From contig CACMDY010000006.1 in the NCBI GenBank assembly GCA_902612605.1, forward strand, positions 1 through 64,000: DNA of 64,000 nt, written 5' to 3'. Source of the DNA: an uncultured Pelagibacteraceae bacterium (GTDB lineage: Bacteria; Pseudomonadota; Alphaproteobacteria; Pelagibacterales; Pelagibacteraceae). Positions 26,398 through 35,732 of the stretch are shown in pieces. Numbering within the stretch: the stretch's first letter is position 1; every line of letters begins with the position of its first letter. The translations under genes and the position numbers were made by a program. The notes beneath the pieces are model-generated. The model saw only the letters and a list, made by a program, of their open reading frames with translations. It ran no database searches and was not told the origin of the DNA.

Positions 26398-27495
26398 GAC
26401 GTAAGGCTCGGGTCTTGCAGAGCTATTTAATACTCTTTCGACTGCGAAAACACTAATATCTATAGTTTGATAATTGCCTGTAGTTATTAATTCAGTTAGA
26501 GCTCTACCAATTCCTGGTGCTTGCATTAAACCTCTACCGGTAAATCCTGAGGCCATGTAAACATTTTCATATTTTGGATGTTTTCCAACTACAGCATTAT
26601 TATCTAATTTGTTACAATCATAATATCCGGCCCATCCACCTGTTAACTTTAGTTCTTCAAATGCTGGTATTCTTTTTGCAAGTGCAGGCCAAACTAATTC
26701 TTCAAAATCATTCCATGCAGGTTCGAGATCTTCTGCATCAAAAACTGAAATTGGAGAACCTGCTAAATATTCTTTTCCTTCTGGTCGCCAATATACTCCT
26801 GTTGTTAGATCTCCGGATAATGGCATCTCTGGAATATGTTTAGGACATTTAACTCTAAAGACTGTATGTTTTTGAGGTACTACAGGAATATCTTCAAGTA
26901 GTTCCTTAGTCCAACACCCAGCTGCGGAAATAATTGTTTTTGCATTAATTTCGGAAAGGCTCTTAACCTCTCCCTTAATAAATTCTGCCCCAAGATCAAT
27001 TGCTTTATGCTTTAAAGCGCTATGAAATAAAAATGGATCAATCCATCCCTCGCTCTTGTTATCAGTAAATGTTGCAGTTTCAATTCCTTCCTCATTAATG
27101 TAAGGAAAATAGTTTTTTAATTCAGAACCTTTAATATTTTTTGTACCCGCTTCACATTCTTTATGATTTTCTAAAGCTCTGTATTGCTCTTCTGCATGAT
27201 CTGGTCCAAACATTAGAAGGTATCCATTGGGCACCATGCTAGCTGTTGGATTTGGATTTTTTTCAGTTTTCAATAATTCTGGTATTTGAAATATAAATTC
27301 CCTTGCGAATTTTCCTAAAAGAATATTTTCTTTTTGAAAAAACTGTCGTCTAAATCCACCAAGTGATAATGGGAATGATGCAGTTTTATAAGTTGGATCC
27401 CTTTCAATGACTTTTACTTTTCTGCCTTCTTTGGACATAAAGTACGCAGTTGCAGCTCCAATTATACCACCACCTACTATTACAACATCATCCAT
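26392..27495 (-). CDS. FAD-dependent oxidoreductase, DAO/FOXRED1-like
   Basis: A 367-residue flavoprotein of the D-amino acid oxidase/sarcosine dehydrogenase class. The FAD motif VVIVGGGIIGAATAYFM is at residues 4-20, followed by KVIERD, whose Glu binds the ribose. LSLGGFRRQFFQKEN is typical of the FOXRED1/sarcosine-oxidase-like subset, and ASGFTGRGLMQAPGIGRAL is the C-terminal FAD contact. Likely substrates are N-methylated or other secondary amino acids, which SAR11 cells are known to use, but the sequence does not specify one. The gene starts one base after the TspO stop. Confidence 0.82.
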   Translation of the reverse strand: MDDVVIVGGGIIGAATAYFMSKEGRKVKVIERDPTYKTASFPLSLGGFRRQFFQKENILLGKFAREFIFQIPELLKTEKNPNPTASMVPNGYLLMFGPDHAEEQYRALENHKECEAGTKNIKGSELKNYFPYINEEGIETATFTDNKSEGWIDPFLFHSALKHKAIDLGAEFIKGEVKSLSEINAKTIISAAGCWTKELLEDIPVVPQKHTVFRVKCPKHIPEMPLSGDLTTGVYWRPEGKEYLAGSPISVFDAEDLEPAWNDFEELVWPALAKRIPAFEELKLTGGWAGYYDCNKLDNNAVVGKHPKYENVYMASGFTGRGLMQAPGIGRALTELITTGNYQTIDISVFAVERVLNSSARPEPYVL

Positions 27496-27496
27496 A

Positions 27497-27964
27497 TTAG
27501 TTTATCAAAAAAATGTTTATATTTAAAAGCAATGCAAAACAACACCATAACAAATATGGAATCATTAAATACATGCTTAATAGACTTATATTCTTATATT
27601 TAAATACCAATAAAACAATAAATATAATTAACACAACAAGATTTAAAATTGCTAAAGAAATATTATGGAAACCAAAGAAAACAACACTCCAAGTTGTATT
27701 AAAAAAAAGATGAATGAAATATAAAAATACAATATTTAAATTTTTTGTGTTTTTATGCCACGCATTCCATATGGAAATTGTCATAAATAAATAAAGTAAT
27801 GTCCATACTGGCCCAAATATCCAATCTGGTGGATTGTATTGAGGTTTAGATAAATTTGAATACCAAGGTTCTTTAAAATTTATAGTAACCAAACCTCCAA
27901 TAAATGAAGCTGAAAACGTAGTAATTGCAAAGAGAATAAAAGATAAAATTTTATTTTTTATCAT
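27497..27964 (-). CDS. tspO: TspO/MBR-family tryptophan-rich sensory protein
   Basis: A 155-residue protein with five predicted helices, the TspO fold. Family motifs are the loop EPWYSNLSKPQYNPPDWIFGPVWT (read in pieces) and the helix-3 segment TLLYLFMTISIWNAW. Relatives bind porphyrins and other tetrapyrroles and act in oxygen- or light-linked regulation or stress. It is divergent from the SDR gene with only 24 bases between the starts, so both probably have leaderless or nearly leaderless transcripts. Confidence 0.9.
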   Translation of the reverse strand: MIKNKILSFILFAITTFSASFIGGLVTINFKEPWYSNLSKPQYNPPDWIFGPVWTLLYLFMTISIWNAWHKNTKNLNIVFLYFIHLFFNTTWSVVFFGFHNISLAILNLVVLIIFIVLLVFKYKNISLLSMYLMIPYLLWCCFALLLNINIFLIN

Positions 27965-27970
27965 TTAAGT

Positions 27971-27976
27971 ACTATA
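27971..27976 (-). promoter_or_regulatory. Candidate -10 element for tspO in a 24-base divergent gap
   Basis: On the minus strand the hexamer TATAGT lies six bases before the tspO ATG (27962-27964), which would start the transcript at or next to the initiation codon. On the plus strand TACTAT (27970-27975) overlaps it and could serve the SDR gene at 27989. This is a pattern call without experimental support. Confidence 0.4.
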
Positions 27977-27988
27977 CAGCAGTTAAAT

Positions 27989-28747
27989 ATGAATAAAAAA
28001 GTAATTTGGATCACCGGCGGAAGTACAGGAATTGGCAAAGCACTTGCATTAAAATTTGCTAATAATGGATGGATAGTTGCTATTTCCGCAAGAAGAGAAA
28101 ATTTATTGAAAGAAATTGAAGATAAGCATCAAAATATTAAATCTTTTCCTCTTGATGTAAATGACAAGGAAAAGTGTAAGTCTGTTTTTGAAAATATAAA
28201 AAAGGAACTTGGAGATATTGAAATTTGTTTTTTTTCTACAGGTACCTGGGATCCAAAAAAAGAAAGAGAAATTGATGTAGAACAAATTGAAAATGTATTT
28301 AAGGTAAACTTTTTTGGAACATTAAATTGTATAAAAGCAGTTGAAACTCATTTTCGTGAAAGAGAAAAAGGTATCATTACCATTGTATCTTCAATTGCAG
28401 GATACAAAGGCTTACCTAATTCAAGTGGCTATGGACCATCTAAAGCTGCTTTAACTAATCTTGCTGAAAGTTTACATTTTGATTTTGGTAGATATGGTGT
28501 GAGGGTTTGTTTGGTTTCTCCAGGTTTTATCAAAACACCAATGACTGATAAGAATGATTTTAAGATGCCGTTTCTAAAAACTCCAGAATACTCAGCAGAC
28601 AAAATTTATGATGGACTTATTAATGGTTCTAATTTTGAAATACATTATCCAAAAGAATTAACTTTTATCCTTAAATTTTTAAAAATAATTCCTGATCGAC
28701 TATATTTTTATTTAATACGGAAATTAACTAAATTACAAAAAAAATAA
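27989..28747 (+). CDS. Short-chain dehydrogenase/reductase
   Basis: A 252-residue classical SDR. The cofactor loop is TGGSTGIGKAL near residue 9, with SARRENLL following (Arg suggests NADP). Catalytic Ser is in IVSSIAGYKG and the Tyr-Lys pair in YGPSKAAL. The C-terminal extension (LKFLKIIPDRLYFYLIRKLT) is hydrophobic and basic and could touch the membrane. It faces the lipid-modification cluster at 28750-32476; an SDR is part of a similar group in Rhodobacter, so it may act on lipids. Confidence 0.83.
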   Translation: MNKKVIWITGGSTGIGKALALKFANNGWIVAISARRENLLKEIEDKHQNIKSFPLDVNDKEKCKSVFENIKKELGDIEICFFSTGTWDPKKEREIDVEQIENVFKVNFFGTLNCIKAVETHFREREKGIITIVSSIAGYKGLPNSSGYGPSKAALTNLAESLHFDFGRYGVRVCLVSPGFIKTPMTDKNDFKMPFLKTPEYSADKIYDGLINGSNFEIHYPKELTFILKFLKIIPDRLYFYLIRKLTKLQKK

Positions 28748-28749
28748 AA

Positions 28750-29298
28750 TTAATCTTTAACAAACATTACAGTCAATTCAGCTACTTTAATTCCAAATTT
28801 TGTCATTTTCGCTCTGTTGATAGCTACTCTTTCGTCTTGCATAAATATCCAATCATCAAAAGTAATTTTGATATTTTTTCCTTTCACAGGAACTAACAAA
28901 ACATACTCAAATTTAAATGCTGGGCCATATGAATACCCCCTAGCCTTACCAACTACATCGCCTGCAGTTCCCTCGTAATTATGTTCATCAATTTTATCTA
29001 TTACCCATTGCCTATTTTGTATTTCACCATCATTCCAAATAAATTTTTCGTCTAATATAAGTTGTTTGCCATCCCACTTACCGTCTAAGTCTGCTGAAAA
29101 TTGTCTTGTAACTTTACCTGATCTGTTTTGTAGTATACCCCAAGCTTTGACGTTTCCGCTTAAATATTCTTCAATTATTAATCTTGGTTTTTGATCTTTA
29201 AAATCTTCTGGTTTCATAGATTGATTATTTATACAGCTTGTAATTAATCCTGTAAAAATTATCAATAAAAATACTTTAAAAAATTTTTTTTTAATCAT
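28750..29298 (-). CDS. DUF3833-type lipoprotein
   Basis: A 182-residue protein with a lipoprotein signal: hydrophobic segment VFLLIIFTGLITSC, with Cys22 as the likely lipidation site. The mature part is beta-rich, with DLDGKWDGKQLILDEKFIWNDGE and a C-terminal YGPAFKFEYVLLVPVKGK, the pattern of DUF3833 proteins. The function is unknown. It is the last gene of a four-gene minus-strand group with a Cfa-like methyltransferase, one base from it, and may present or bind the modified lipid. Confidence 0.75.
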   Translation of the reverse strand: MIKKKFFKVFLLIIFTGLITSCINNQSMKPEDFKDQKPRLIIEEYLSGNVKAWGILQNRSGKVTRQFSADLDGKWDGKQLILDEKFIWNDGEIQNRQWVIDKIDEHNYEGTAGDVVGKARGYSYGPAFKFEYVLLVPVKGKNIKITFDDWIFMQDERVAINRAKMTKFGIKVAELTVMFVKD

Positions 29299-29299
29299 A

Positions 29300-30481
29300 T
29301 TAAATTTTATTTTGCATGGAAAATTGAATTAAATCTATATTCTTTGATTTAAACCCAGCTTCACAATATGACAAATAAAAATGCCACATACGTTTAAATT
29401 TATTATCAAATCCATGTTTTGAAATCTCTTCCCATTTTTTAAGGAATTCATCTCTCCATATTTTTAAGGTATTGGAATAGTGAGAGCCATATGACTCATA
29501 TTTTTTAATTTCTAAACCGTTGCTACTAGATAAATCATATAATTTTCTTTTTGATGGCAAAAAACCTCCAGGAAATATGTATTTTTGTATAAAGTCTTCT
29601 TTGGTTTTATATCTGTCAAATAAACTATCATCGATTGTAATAGATTGTATGGCAGCCCTTCCATTCTCAGATAAATTTTTTTTAATACTTTTAAAATAAT
29701 TGACTAAATAATTTTGTCCAACAGCTTCTATCATTTCTATAGATGCGATAGAGTCATATTTGTCTTCTACATCTCTATAATCTTTCAAAAATATATTCAC
29801 TTTTTCATTCAATCCATTTTCAAATATTCTTTTTTTTGAAAATTCAAATTGCTCTTTAGAAATTGTTATGCAATCTAATTTAACATCATAATTTTTACCC
29901 ACATATTCAGCGAATCCGCCCCAACCACAGCCAATTTCTAAAATTTTATTTCCTATGTTTGGCTTTATTAATTCTGTAAGCTTTTTATATTTATTTAGTT
30001 GAGCAGAAAATAAATCGTCTTTTTGTTTTTCAAAAATTGCACTTGAATAAGTAAGTGAAGGATCCAACCATAATGAAAAGAAATCATTTCCTAAATCATA
30101 ATGTTTTGAAATGTTTTTCTTACTTCTGCTCTTATTATTTTTTATGAAAATACTCTTTAATTTATTAATCATTGATAAATCAAAAATACCTGAAAATTTA
30201 TAGACAATTTTTATATTTTTAGCTGTTATTTCTATTAGATTAGTTAGATTGTCTGTTTCAAATTCATTTCGCATATACGCTTCTGCAAGTCCTACGCTTC
30301 CCGATTTTATTATTTGAAGCGTTAAACCAGGTTTGTTAATTTTAATCTTTGCTCTTAATTGTTCACTCTCATTACCAAACTTATATATTTTGCTATCATG
30401 ATTTTGAATTTCAAGAAATCCATGCTTTATTAGTTTTAGGGAATTAAATACGATTTTATCTGACAAAAGATTAAAATTCAT
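29300..30481 (-). CDS. Cyclopropane-fatty-acyl-phospholipid synthase family methyltransferase
   Basis: A 393-residue SAM-dependent methyltransferase acting on unsaturated acyl chains in phospholipids. The SAM site is ILEIGCGWGGFAEYVG near residue 183, preceded by KHYDLGNDFFSLWLDPSLTYSSA, the family hallmark. EMIEAVGQNYL and YIFPGGFLPS (about 292-301) are further signatures. Products of relatives include cyclopropane and, in Rhodobacter, methylated precursors of furan fatty acids, so the call stays at family level. It overlaps DUF1365 by four bases. Confidence 0.9.
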   Translation of the reverse strand: MNFNLLSDKIVFNSLKLIKHGFLEIQNHDSKIYKFGNESEQLRAKIKINKPGLTLQIIKSGSVGLAEAYMRNEFETDNLTNLIEITAKNIKIVYKFSGIFDLSMINKLKSIFIKNNKSRSKKNISKHYDLGNDFFSLWLDPSLTYSSAIFEKQKDDLFSAQLNKYKKLTELIKPNIGNKILEIGCGWGGFAEYVGKNYDVKLDCITISKEQFEFSKKRIFENGLNEKVNIFLKDYRDVEDKYDSIASIEMIEAVGQNYLVNYFKSIKKNLSENGRAAIQSITIDDSLFDRYKTKEDFIQKYIFPGGFLPSKRKLYDLSSSNGLEIKKYESYGSHYSNTLKIWRDEFLKKWEEISKHGFDNKFKRMWHFYLSYCEAGFKSKNIDLIQFSMQNKI

Positions 30482-31245
30482 TTTTTTTCAAACGTAATAT
30501 TATTTTTTATTTTTATGTTTTTTTTAACTAACTTAACTCCCTTTAACCATAATTTTAATGCTTCAAAATGAATTGCGGCAATAACTTTAAAGGTCATTAA
30601 AGGGTGAGAAATATAAGATATAAGCATATTTTTATTGTTAATTTCTTTTGCAATCCCGTCTTGTGAAGCATATAACAATTTTCCCTCCTTATCACTTTGA
30701 TCAATTATTACGGATAACATTTTTTCAGGTTTGAGGATTCTAAAATTATATTTACTTTTCATTTCAATAAATGGTGAAACGAAAAATTTCTTCTCACAGC
30801 TATTTGTAATTATTTTTTCGTCGTTGACTTTAAATATATAAGTATGTTGCTCACCAAATGTATTTTTAACTTCATACAATATAGCTATTATTTTTGAATG
30901 ATTATCATAAACGAAAAAAATACTTAATGGATTAAATACGTAACCAAATATTCTAGGATAACAAAGCAATTTTACCTTTATGTTTTCAAATTGAATGTTG
31001 TTTGATTTTAAATTTTCTATTACCCAGGCTTTTAAATCACTACCATCTCTAGGTCCGTGATCTTTGTCATAAAAACTTAAAATATTAAAACTATTGTTAG
31101 AAAAAATTTTAATTTTTTTTTGTATCAAATTAATTTCATCAAGATCTAAAAAGAGTGAGAAAACGTTGTATTTAAAAAAGTGATATTTTGGCTTAAATCT
31201 TTTATGAATTACTTTACCTTCGTAAATATTGGAATTTTTAATCAT
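30478..31245 (-). CDS. DUF1365 protein
   Basis: A 255-residue protein matching the DUF1365 family. The signature parts are IYEGKVIHKRFKPKYHFFKYNVF at the start (read in pieces), DHGPRDGSDLKAW, and LLCYPRIFGYVFNPLSIFFVYD. Its biochemical role is unknown, but it is nearly always encoded between a flavin amine oxidase-like protein and a Cfa-like methyltransferase, as here. It overlaps both neighbours by 4-8 bases, so the three are certainly co-translated. Confidence 0.88.
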   Translation of the reverse strand: MIKNSNIYEGKVIHKRFKPKYHFFKYNVFSLFLDLDEINLIQKKIKIFSNNSFNILSFYDKDHGPRDGSDLKAWVIENLKSNNIQFENIKVKLLCYPRIFGYVFNPLSIFFVYDNHSKIIAILYEVKNTFGEQHTYIFKVNDEKIITNSCEKKFFVSPFIEMKSKYNFRILKPEKMLSVIIDQSDKEGKLLYASQDGIAKEINNKNMLISYISHPLMTFKVIAAIHFEALKLWLKGVKLVKKNIKIKNNITFEKK

Positions 31246-32476
31246 TTAGGTTTTCAATCATATTAATGGATGATTTTATTCCATCTTCATGAAAACCGTA
31301 ACCAAAATAACTTCCACAAAACAATACATTTCTTTTATTTTGTATTTCTTTTAATAATTTTTGATTATTCAAAGCATCTTGATCAAAATAAGGGTGGGTA
31401 AAGGTAACTTTTTGTAGGATTTTTTTTTGATCTATTTCAAAAAACGGATTTAAGGTTAAGAAAATATTTTTTTCTATTTTCAGATTTTGTAATAAGTTCA
31501 ACCAATAAGTTAATGATGTTTTACTAATATCTGATTTATCAACTGAGGAATTCCATGAAGACCAAACTTTTTTATTATTTGGCATACATACATCATCAGT
31601 ATGTATTACTGCTAGATTGGATTTATATTTAAAATTTGAAAGTATTTTTTTTTCATCCTCAGTCGGCTCACTCAAAATTTTCAATGCATCATCTGCATGA
31701 GTAGCGATGACAACTTTATCATAGTCAAAAAATTCGTTACTAGCACCGTAATATACTTGAACACCAATTTTATTTCTTTTTATCGAACTAATCTTATAAT
31801 TTTTAAAATATTCTCCACTTATTTGAGTTAATACTTTCTCTACATAAGTTCTGCTTCTGTTGGTGACTGTGTACCATTGTGGTCTATTTTTTAATTTAAA
31901 AAGTCCATGATTTTGAAAAAATTTTAAAAAAAATTTAATTGGCATTTGATTTGCTTCTACTGGGGGCATAGACCAGATAGCAGAAACCATTGGGATTAGA
32001 TGAAAATTAATAAAATTTTTTGACCATTTATTTTTTTCAAGAAATTCACCAAGAGTAATCTCTTCATTTAAACTTTTAATTTGATCACACTTTTTGTAGA
32101 AATTTATAATATCAAAAAACATTTTTAAAAATTTTAAATTAAAAAGATTAGCTTTATTTGCAAAAATTCCGTTTAAACCCCTACCACAATATTCATAATT
32201 TGTATCTTTTACAGAAACAGAAAATGACATATCGCTTTTTTCAATTTCAATTTTTAATTCGTTAAAAAAATTTATGAGATTTGGATAAGTTTCATGATTA
32301 AAAACAATAAAGCCAATATCTACAGGTACTTTTTTATCATTAATTAAAGTATCTAAAGTATATGAATGACCACCAAAATGATCTTCGCTTTCGAATAAAT
32401 CAACATGATGTTTTTTGGAAAGCTTTTGTGCTGCTGATAAACCAGAGATTCCTGATCCGATTACTGCAATTCGCAT
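31238..32476 (-). CDS. Flavin amine oxidase-like protein (COG2907 type)
   Basis: A 412-residue FAD protein. The dinucleotide motif AVIGSGISGLSAAQKLS starts at residue 4, followed by HVDLFESEDHFGGHSYTLDT, the FAD-contacting stretch, and VDIGFIVFNHETYPNL. In Rhodobacter sphaeroides a related flavoprotein, a DUF1365 protein and a Cfa-like enzyme are grouped in the singlet-oxygen response. The reaction is probably oxidation or desaturation of a lipid chain, which is inference. It starts six bases after gcvP ends on the same strand, so it could also read through from the glycine operon. Confidence 0.84.
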   Translation of the reverse strand: MRIAVIGSGISGLSAAQKLSKKHHVDLFESEDHFGGHSYTLDTLINDKKVPVDIGFIVFNHETYPNLINFFNELKIEIEKSDMSFSVSVKDTNYEYCGRGLNGIFANKANLFNLKFLKMFFDIINFYKKCDQIKSLNEEITLGEFLEKNKWSKNFINFHLIPMVSAIWSMPPVEANQMPIKFFLKFFQNHGLFKLKNRPQWYTVTNRSRTYVEKVLTQISGEYFKNYKISSIKRNKIGVQVYYGASNEFFDYDKVVIATHADDALKILSEPTEDEKKILSNFKYKSNLAVIHTDDVCMPNNKKVWSSWNSSVDKSDISKTSLTYWLNLLQNLKIEKNIFLTLNPFFEIDQKKILQKVTFTHPYFDQDALNNQKLLKEIQNKRNVLFCGSYFGYGFHEDGIKSSINMIENLND

Positions 32477-32481
32477 TAAGG

Positions 32482-35352
32482 CTATGCTGCGTCTTCTTTA
32501 AACTCATCCATACTTGGACATGTGCAGAATATATTTTTATCTCCATAAACATTGTCTACCCGAGCAACTGGAGGCCAGAATTTGTTTTGTTTTAAAAAAC
32601 TTGAAGGATATGCTGCTTCTTGTCTTGAGTATTTATGTTCCCATACATCTGATGATAATTCAGTATCAGTGTGAGGAGCATTTTTAATTGGATTATCAAT
32701 TTTATCAAATTCACCTGATTTAATTTTTTCAATTTCTTGTTTAATCTTAATTAAAGTGTCACAAAATCTGTCTATTTCTGATAACCCTTCACTTTCGGTT
32801 GGCTCTATCATCATAGTCCCAGCAACAGGCCATGACATAGTTGGTGCGTGAAATCCAAAATCTATCATTCTTTTAGCAATATCTTCTTCTGTTACCCCTG
32901 TTTCAGATTTAATATTTCTAATATCAATTATGCACTCATGTGCAACATTGCCATTTGCACCTTTGTACAAAATCGGAAAGTGATCTTTTAGTCTGTGAGC
33001 AATATAATTTGCGTTTAAAATTGCAACTTGAGTAGCAAGCTTTAATCCTGTTGATCCCATCATTTTAATATACATCCAAGAGATTGATAGAATACTTGAG
33101 CTACCCCAAGGAGCTGCTGATACTGCTCCAATTCCACTTGTTGGTCCGCAATCTTTTATTACTGGATGATTAGGCAGATAAACTTGTAAATGTTTTTTAC
33201 AAGCTATAGGTCCCATTCCAGGTCCGCCACCACCATGAGGAATGCAAAATGTTTTATGCAGATTAATATGACAAACATCTGGACCAAAATTTCCAGGCTT
33301 TGCAACTCCAACAAGGGCATTTAAATTTGCTCCATCCATATAGACCTGTCCACCATGTTTATGAACTAACTCACAAATATCTGTTATTTTTTCCTCAAAT
33401 ACTCCATGGGTAGATGGGTAAGTTACCATTAAAGCTGCGAGATTTTCTGAATGTTGCTCTACTTTTTTCTTTAAATCATCGAAATCTACATTTCCCTCTT
33501 TGTCACAATTAACAACAACCACTTTCATTCCAACCATTTGTGCGCTTGCAGGATTTGTACCATGTGCCGAACTTGGGATTAAACATATATTACGATGAGC
33601 TTCATCTCTATCTAAGTGGTACTTTCTTATGACCATTAGACCTGCATATTCTCCTTGGGCGCCTGCATTAGGTTGTAGAGAAACACCGGAAAAACCTGTT
33701 ATAGATCTCAACCAATTTTTTAAATCGGTAAACAAATCTCTAAAACCTTCCATTTGTTCAACTGGAACAAAAGGATGAGGTTCTGCAAATTCTTTCCAAG
33801 AAATCGGGATCATTTCAGCAGCAGCATTTAACTTCATTGTGCACGACCCAAGTGCTATCATAGTTCTATTCAATGCTATATCCTTATCCTCTAGCTTTTT
33901 AAGATATCTAAGCATTTCAGTTTCTGAATGATATAAGTTAAAAATTGGATGCTCTAAATATTTTGAAGTTCTTAATAAATTTTTTGGTAAATTAGGTAAT
34001 TTAACTGAAGGATCCTCTTTTTTTATTGATTCTGCAGCGTTAAAAATTTTTAATAATTGATTTACTCTATAAACGTTTTTTCTTTCATCGAAAGAGACAG
34101 CAAGCATTTCAGAATTTACTTTTCGTATATTAACTTTCTGATTTAGAGCATTTTTATAAATTTGATCAGTCTTTTCTTTGGTAATAATTGTAACAGTATC
34201 AAAAAAATAATCAGAATAAATTTCATAACCTGACTGTTTTATTTTATCAGCAAAACTTTTTGCTAATTGAGAAACTCTTTCAGAAATATTTTTAATTCCA
34301 TCTGGACCATGATAAATAGCATATGCTGCTGAAACAATTGCTAATAAAGCTTGTGCAGTACAAATATTGCTTGTCGCCTTATCTCTTCTGATGTGTTGCT
34401 CTCTAGTTTGTAAAGATAATCTGTATGCCTTGTTACCATGTCTATCAACTGACACTCCAACAATTCTACCAGGCATTGATCTCTTATACTCGTCTTTAGT
34501 TGCAAAAAATGCTGCATGTGGACCTCCATACCCCATTGGTATTCCAAATCGCTGAGAGCTTCCTACTGCTATATCAGCACCAAGTTCTCTTGGAGTTTTT
34601 AATTTTGCTAAAGCTAATAAATCACAAGCTAATACAGCCTTACCATTTTTTTTATGAATTTTGCTAATTGCTTCACTTGGGTCTTTAATATCTCCTAAAG
34701 TTCCAGGATATTGTAAAATTCCACAAACAAGATCTTCTTTTAATTGGTCTAAAACTTCATCTTCTTTTCCAACTAAAACTTTTAACCCCATTGGTTCAGC
34801 TCTAGTTTGAATTACATTTATAGTTTGAGGATGACAATCCTCAGATACAAAAACTAAATTGCTATCTTTTTTATTTAATCTATGACTAAGGCCCACGGCT
34901 TCTGCTGCTGCTGTACCTTCATCCAATAAAGAAGCATTAGCGATATCCATTCCAGTAAAATCAACAATCATTTGTTGAAAGTTCAATAACATCTCAAGTC
35001 TTCCTTGAGCTACTTCAGGCTGATAAGGTGTATATGATGTATACCAACCTGGATTTTCTAAAATATTTCTTAAAATTACATATGGCGTATAAGTTCCATA
35101 ATAACCCATTCCAATAAAATTTGAGTAAACATGATTTTTTTTTGAAATTGCTCTTAATTTTCTTAACGCCTCATATTCTGAATTAGGTTCTCCGATATTA
35201 AGCTCACCTTTAAACATTATTTTTTCTGGAACAGTGTTATTCATTAAATCATCTATTGATTGATAATTTAATTCTTTTAACATTTTTGATTGGTCTTCTT
35301 TAGAAGGTCCAATGTGTCTTTTTATAAAATCTTTTTCTGAATTTGGTAACAT
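32482..35352 (-). CDS. gcvP: Glycine dehydrogenase (decarboxylating), P protein
   Basis: The P protein removes CO2 from glycine and loads the aminomethyl group on the lipoyl arm of GcvH. At 956 residues it is the fused homodimeric form, with two related halves. The PLP lysine is Lys700 in HINLHKTFCIPHGGGG. The N-terminal FIKRHIGPSKEDQSKML and YYGTYTPYVILRN are family signatures. The C-terminus is VYGDKNIFCTCPSM. It shares one base with the gcvH stop, giving gcvT-gcvH-gcvP in one message under the glycine riboswitch. The L protein (lpd) must be elsewhere. Confidence 0.96.
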   Translation of the reverse strand: MLPNSEKDFIKRHIGPSKEDQSKMLKELNYQSIDDLMNNTVPEKIMFKGELNIGEPNSEYEALRKLRAISKKNHVYSNFIGMGYYGTYTPYVILRNILENPGWYTSYTPYQPEVAQGRLEMLLNFQQMIVDFTGMDIANASLLDEGTAAAEAVGLSHRLNKKDSNLVFVSEDCHPQTINVIQTRAEPMGLKVLVGKEDEVLDQLKEDLVCGILQYPGTLGDIKDPSEAISKIHKKNGKAVLACDLLALAKLKTPRELGADIAVGSSQRFGIPMGYGGPHAAFFATKDEYKRSMPGRIVGVSVDRHGNKAYRLSLQTREQHIRRDKATSNICTAQALLAIVSAAYAIYHGPDGIKNISERVSQLAKSFADKIKQSGYEIYSDYFFDTVTIITKEKTDQIYKNALNQKVNIRKVNSEMLAVSFDERKNVYRVNQLLKIFNAAESIKKEDPSVKLPNLPKNLLRTSKYLEHPIFNLYHSETEMLRYLKKLEDKDIALNRTMIALGSCTMKLNAAAEMIPISWKEFAEPHPFVPVEQMEGFRDLFTDLKNWLRSITGFSGVSLQPNAGAQGEYAGLMVIRKYHLDRDEAHRNICLIPSSAHGTNPASAQMVGMKVVVVNCDKEGNVDFDDLKKKVEQHSENLAALMVTYPSTHGVFEEKITDICELVHKHGGQVYMDGANLNALVGVAKPGNFGPDVCHINLHKTFCIPHGGGGPGMGPIACKKHLQVYLPNHPVIKDCGPTSGIGAVSAAPWGSSSILSISWMYIKMMGSTGLKLATQVAILNANYIAHRLKDHFPILYKGANGNVAHECIIDIRNIKSETGVTEEDIAKRMIDFGFHAPTMSWPVAGTMMIEPTESEGLSEIDRFCDTLIKIKQEIEKIKSGEFDKIDNPIKNAPHTDTELSSDVWEHKYSRQEAAYPSSFLKQNKFWPPVARVDNVYGDKNIFCTCPSMDEFKEDAA

Positions 35353-35732
35353 TATGCTGACGTCTCCTTTGCAAATTTTTCATATTCTTCTTTTTTCATA
35401 AGACTATCCATTTCAGATTTGTCTTTTATTTTAAGTTTAAAAAACCATGCAGACTCTTCTGGGTCTTCATTTATTTTTGATGGATCATCAACTATCATTT
35501 GATTTGTGTCTATAACTTCTCCACTAACAGGAGTGTAAACATCGCTAGCAGCTTTAGTTGACTCAACCACTCCAGCAGTTCCATCTTTATCAACATGTGA
35601 GCCTTTCTCTGGAAGTTCTGCAAATACTATATCCCCAAGCATTTCTGTTGCATGCTTAGTTATTCCAATTGTAGCTTCTTCTCCATCTAGTTTAATCCAC
35701 TCATGTTCTTTTGAATATTTAACTTCAGACAT
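35352..35732 (-). CDS. gcvH: Glycine cleavage system H protein
   Basis: H protein shuttles the aminomethyl group between P, T and L proteins on a lipoyl arm. I place the start at the ATG complementary to 35730-35732 ([15 protein letters not shown]), which has a GGGGA site just upstream and gives the usual length of 126 residues; the longer open frame to 35813 reads through gcvT sequence. The lipoylated residue is Lys60 in VVESTKAAS. It overlaps gcvT by eight bases. Confidence 0.95.
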   Translation of the reverse strand: MSEVKYSKEHEWIKLDGEEATIGITKHATEMLGDIVFAELPEKGSHVDKDGTAGVVESTKAASDVYTPVSGEVIDTNQMIVDDPSKINEDPEESAWFFKLKIKDKSEMDSLMKKEEYEKFAKETSA

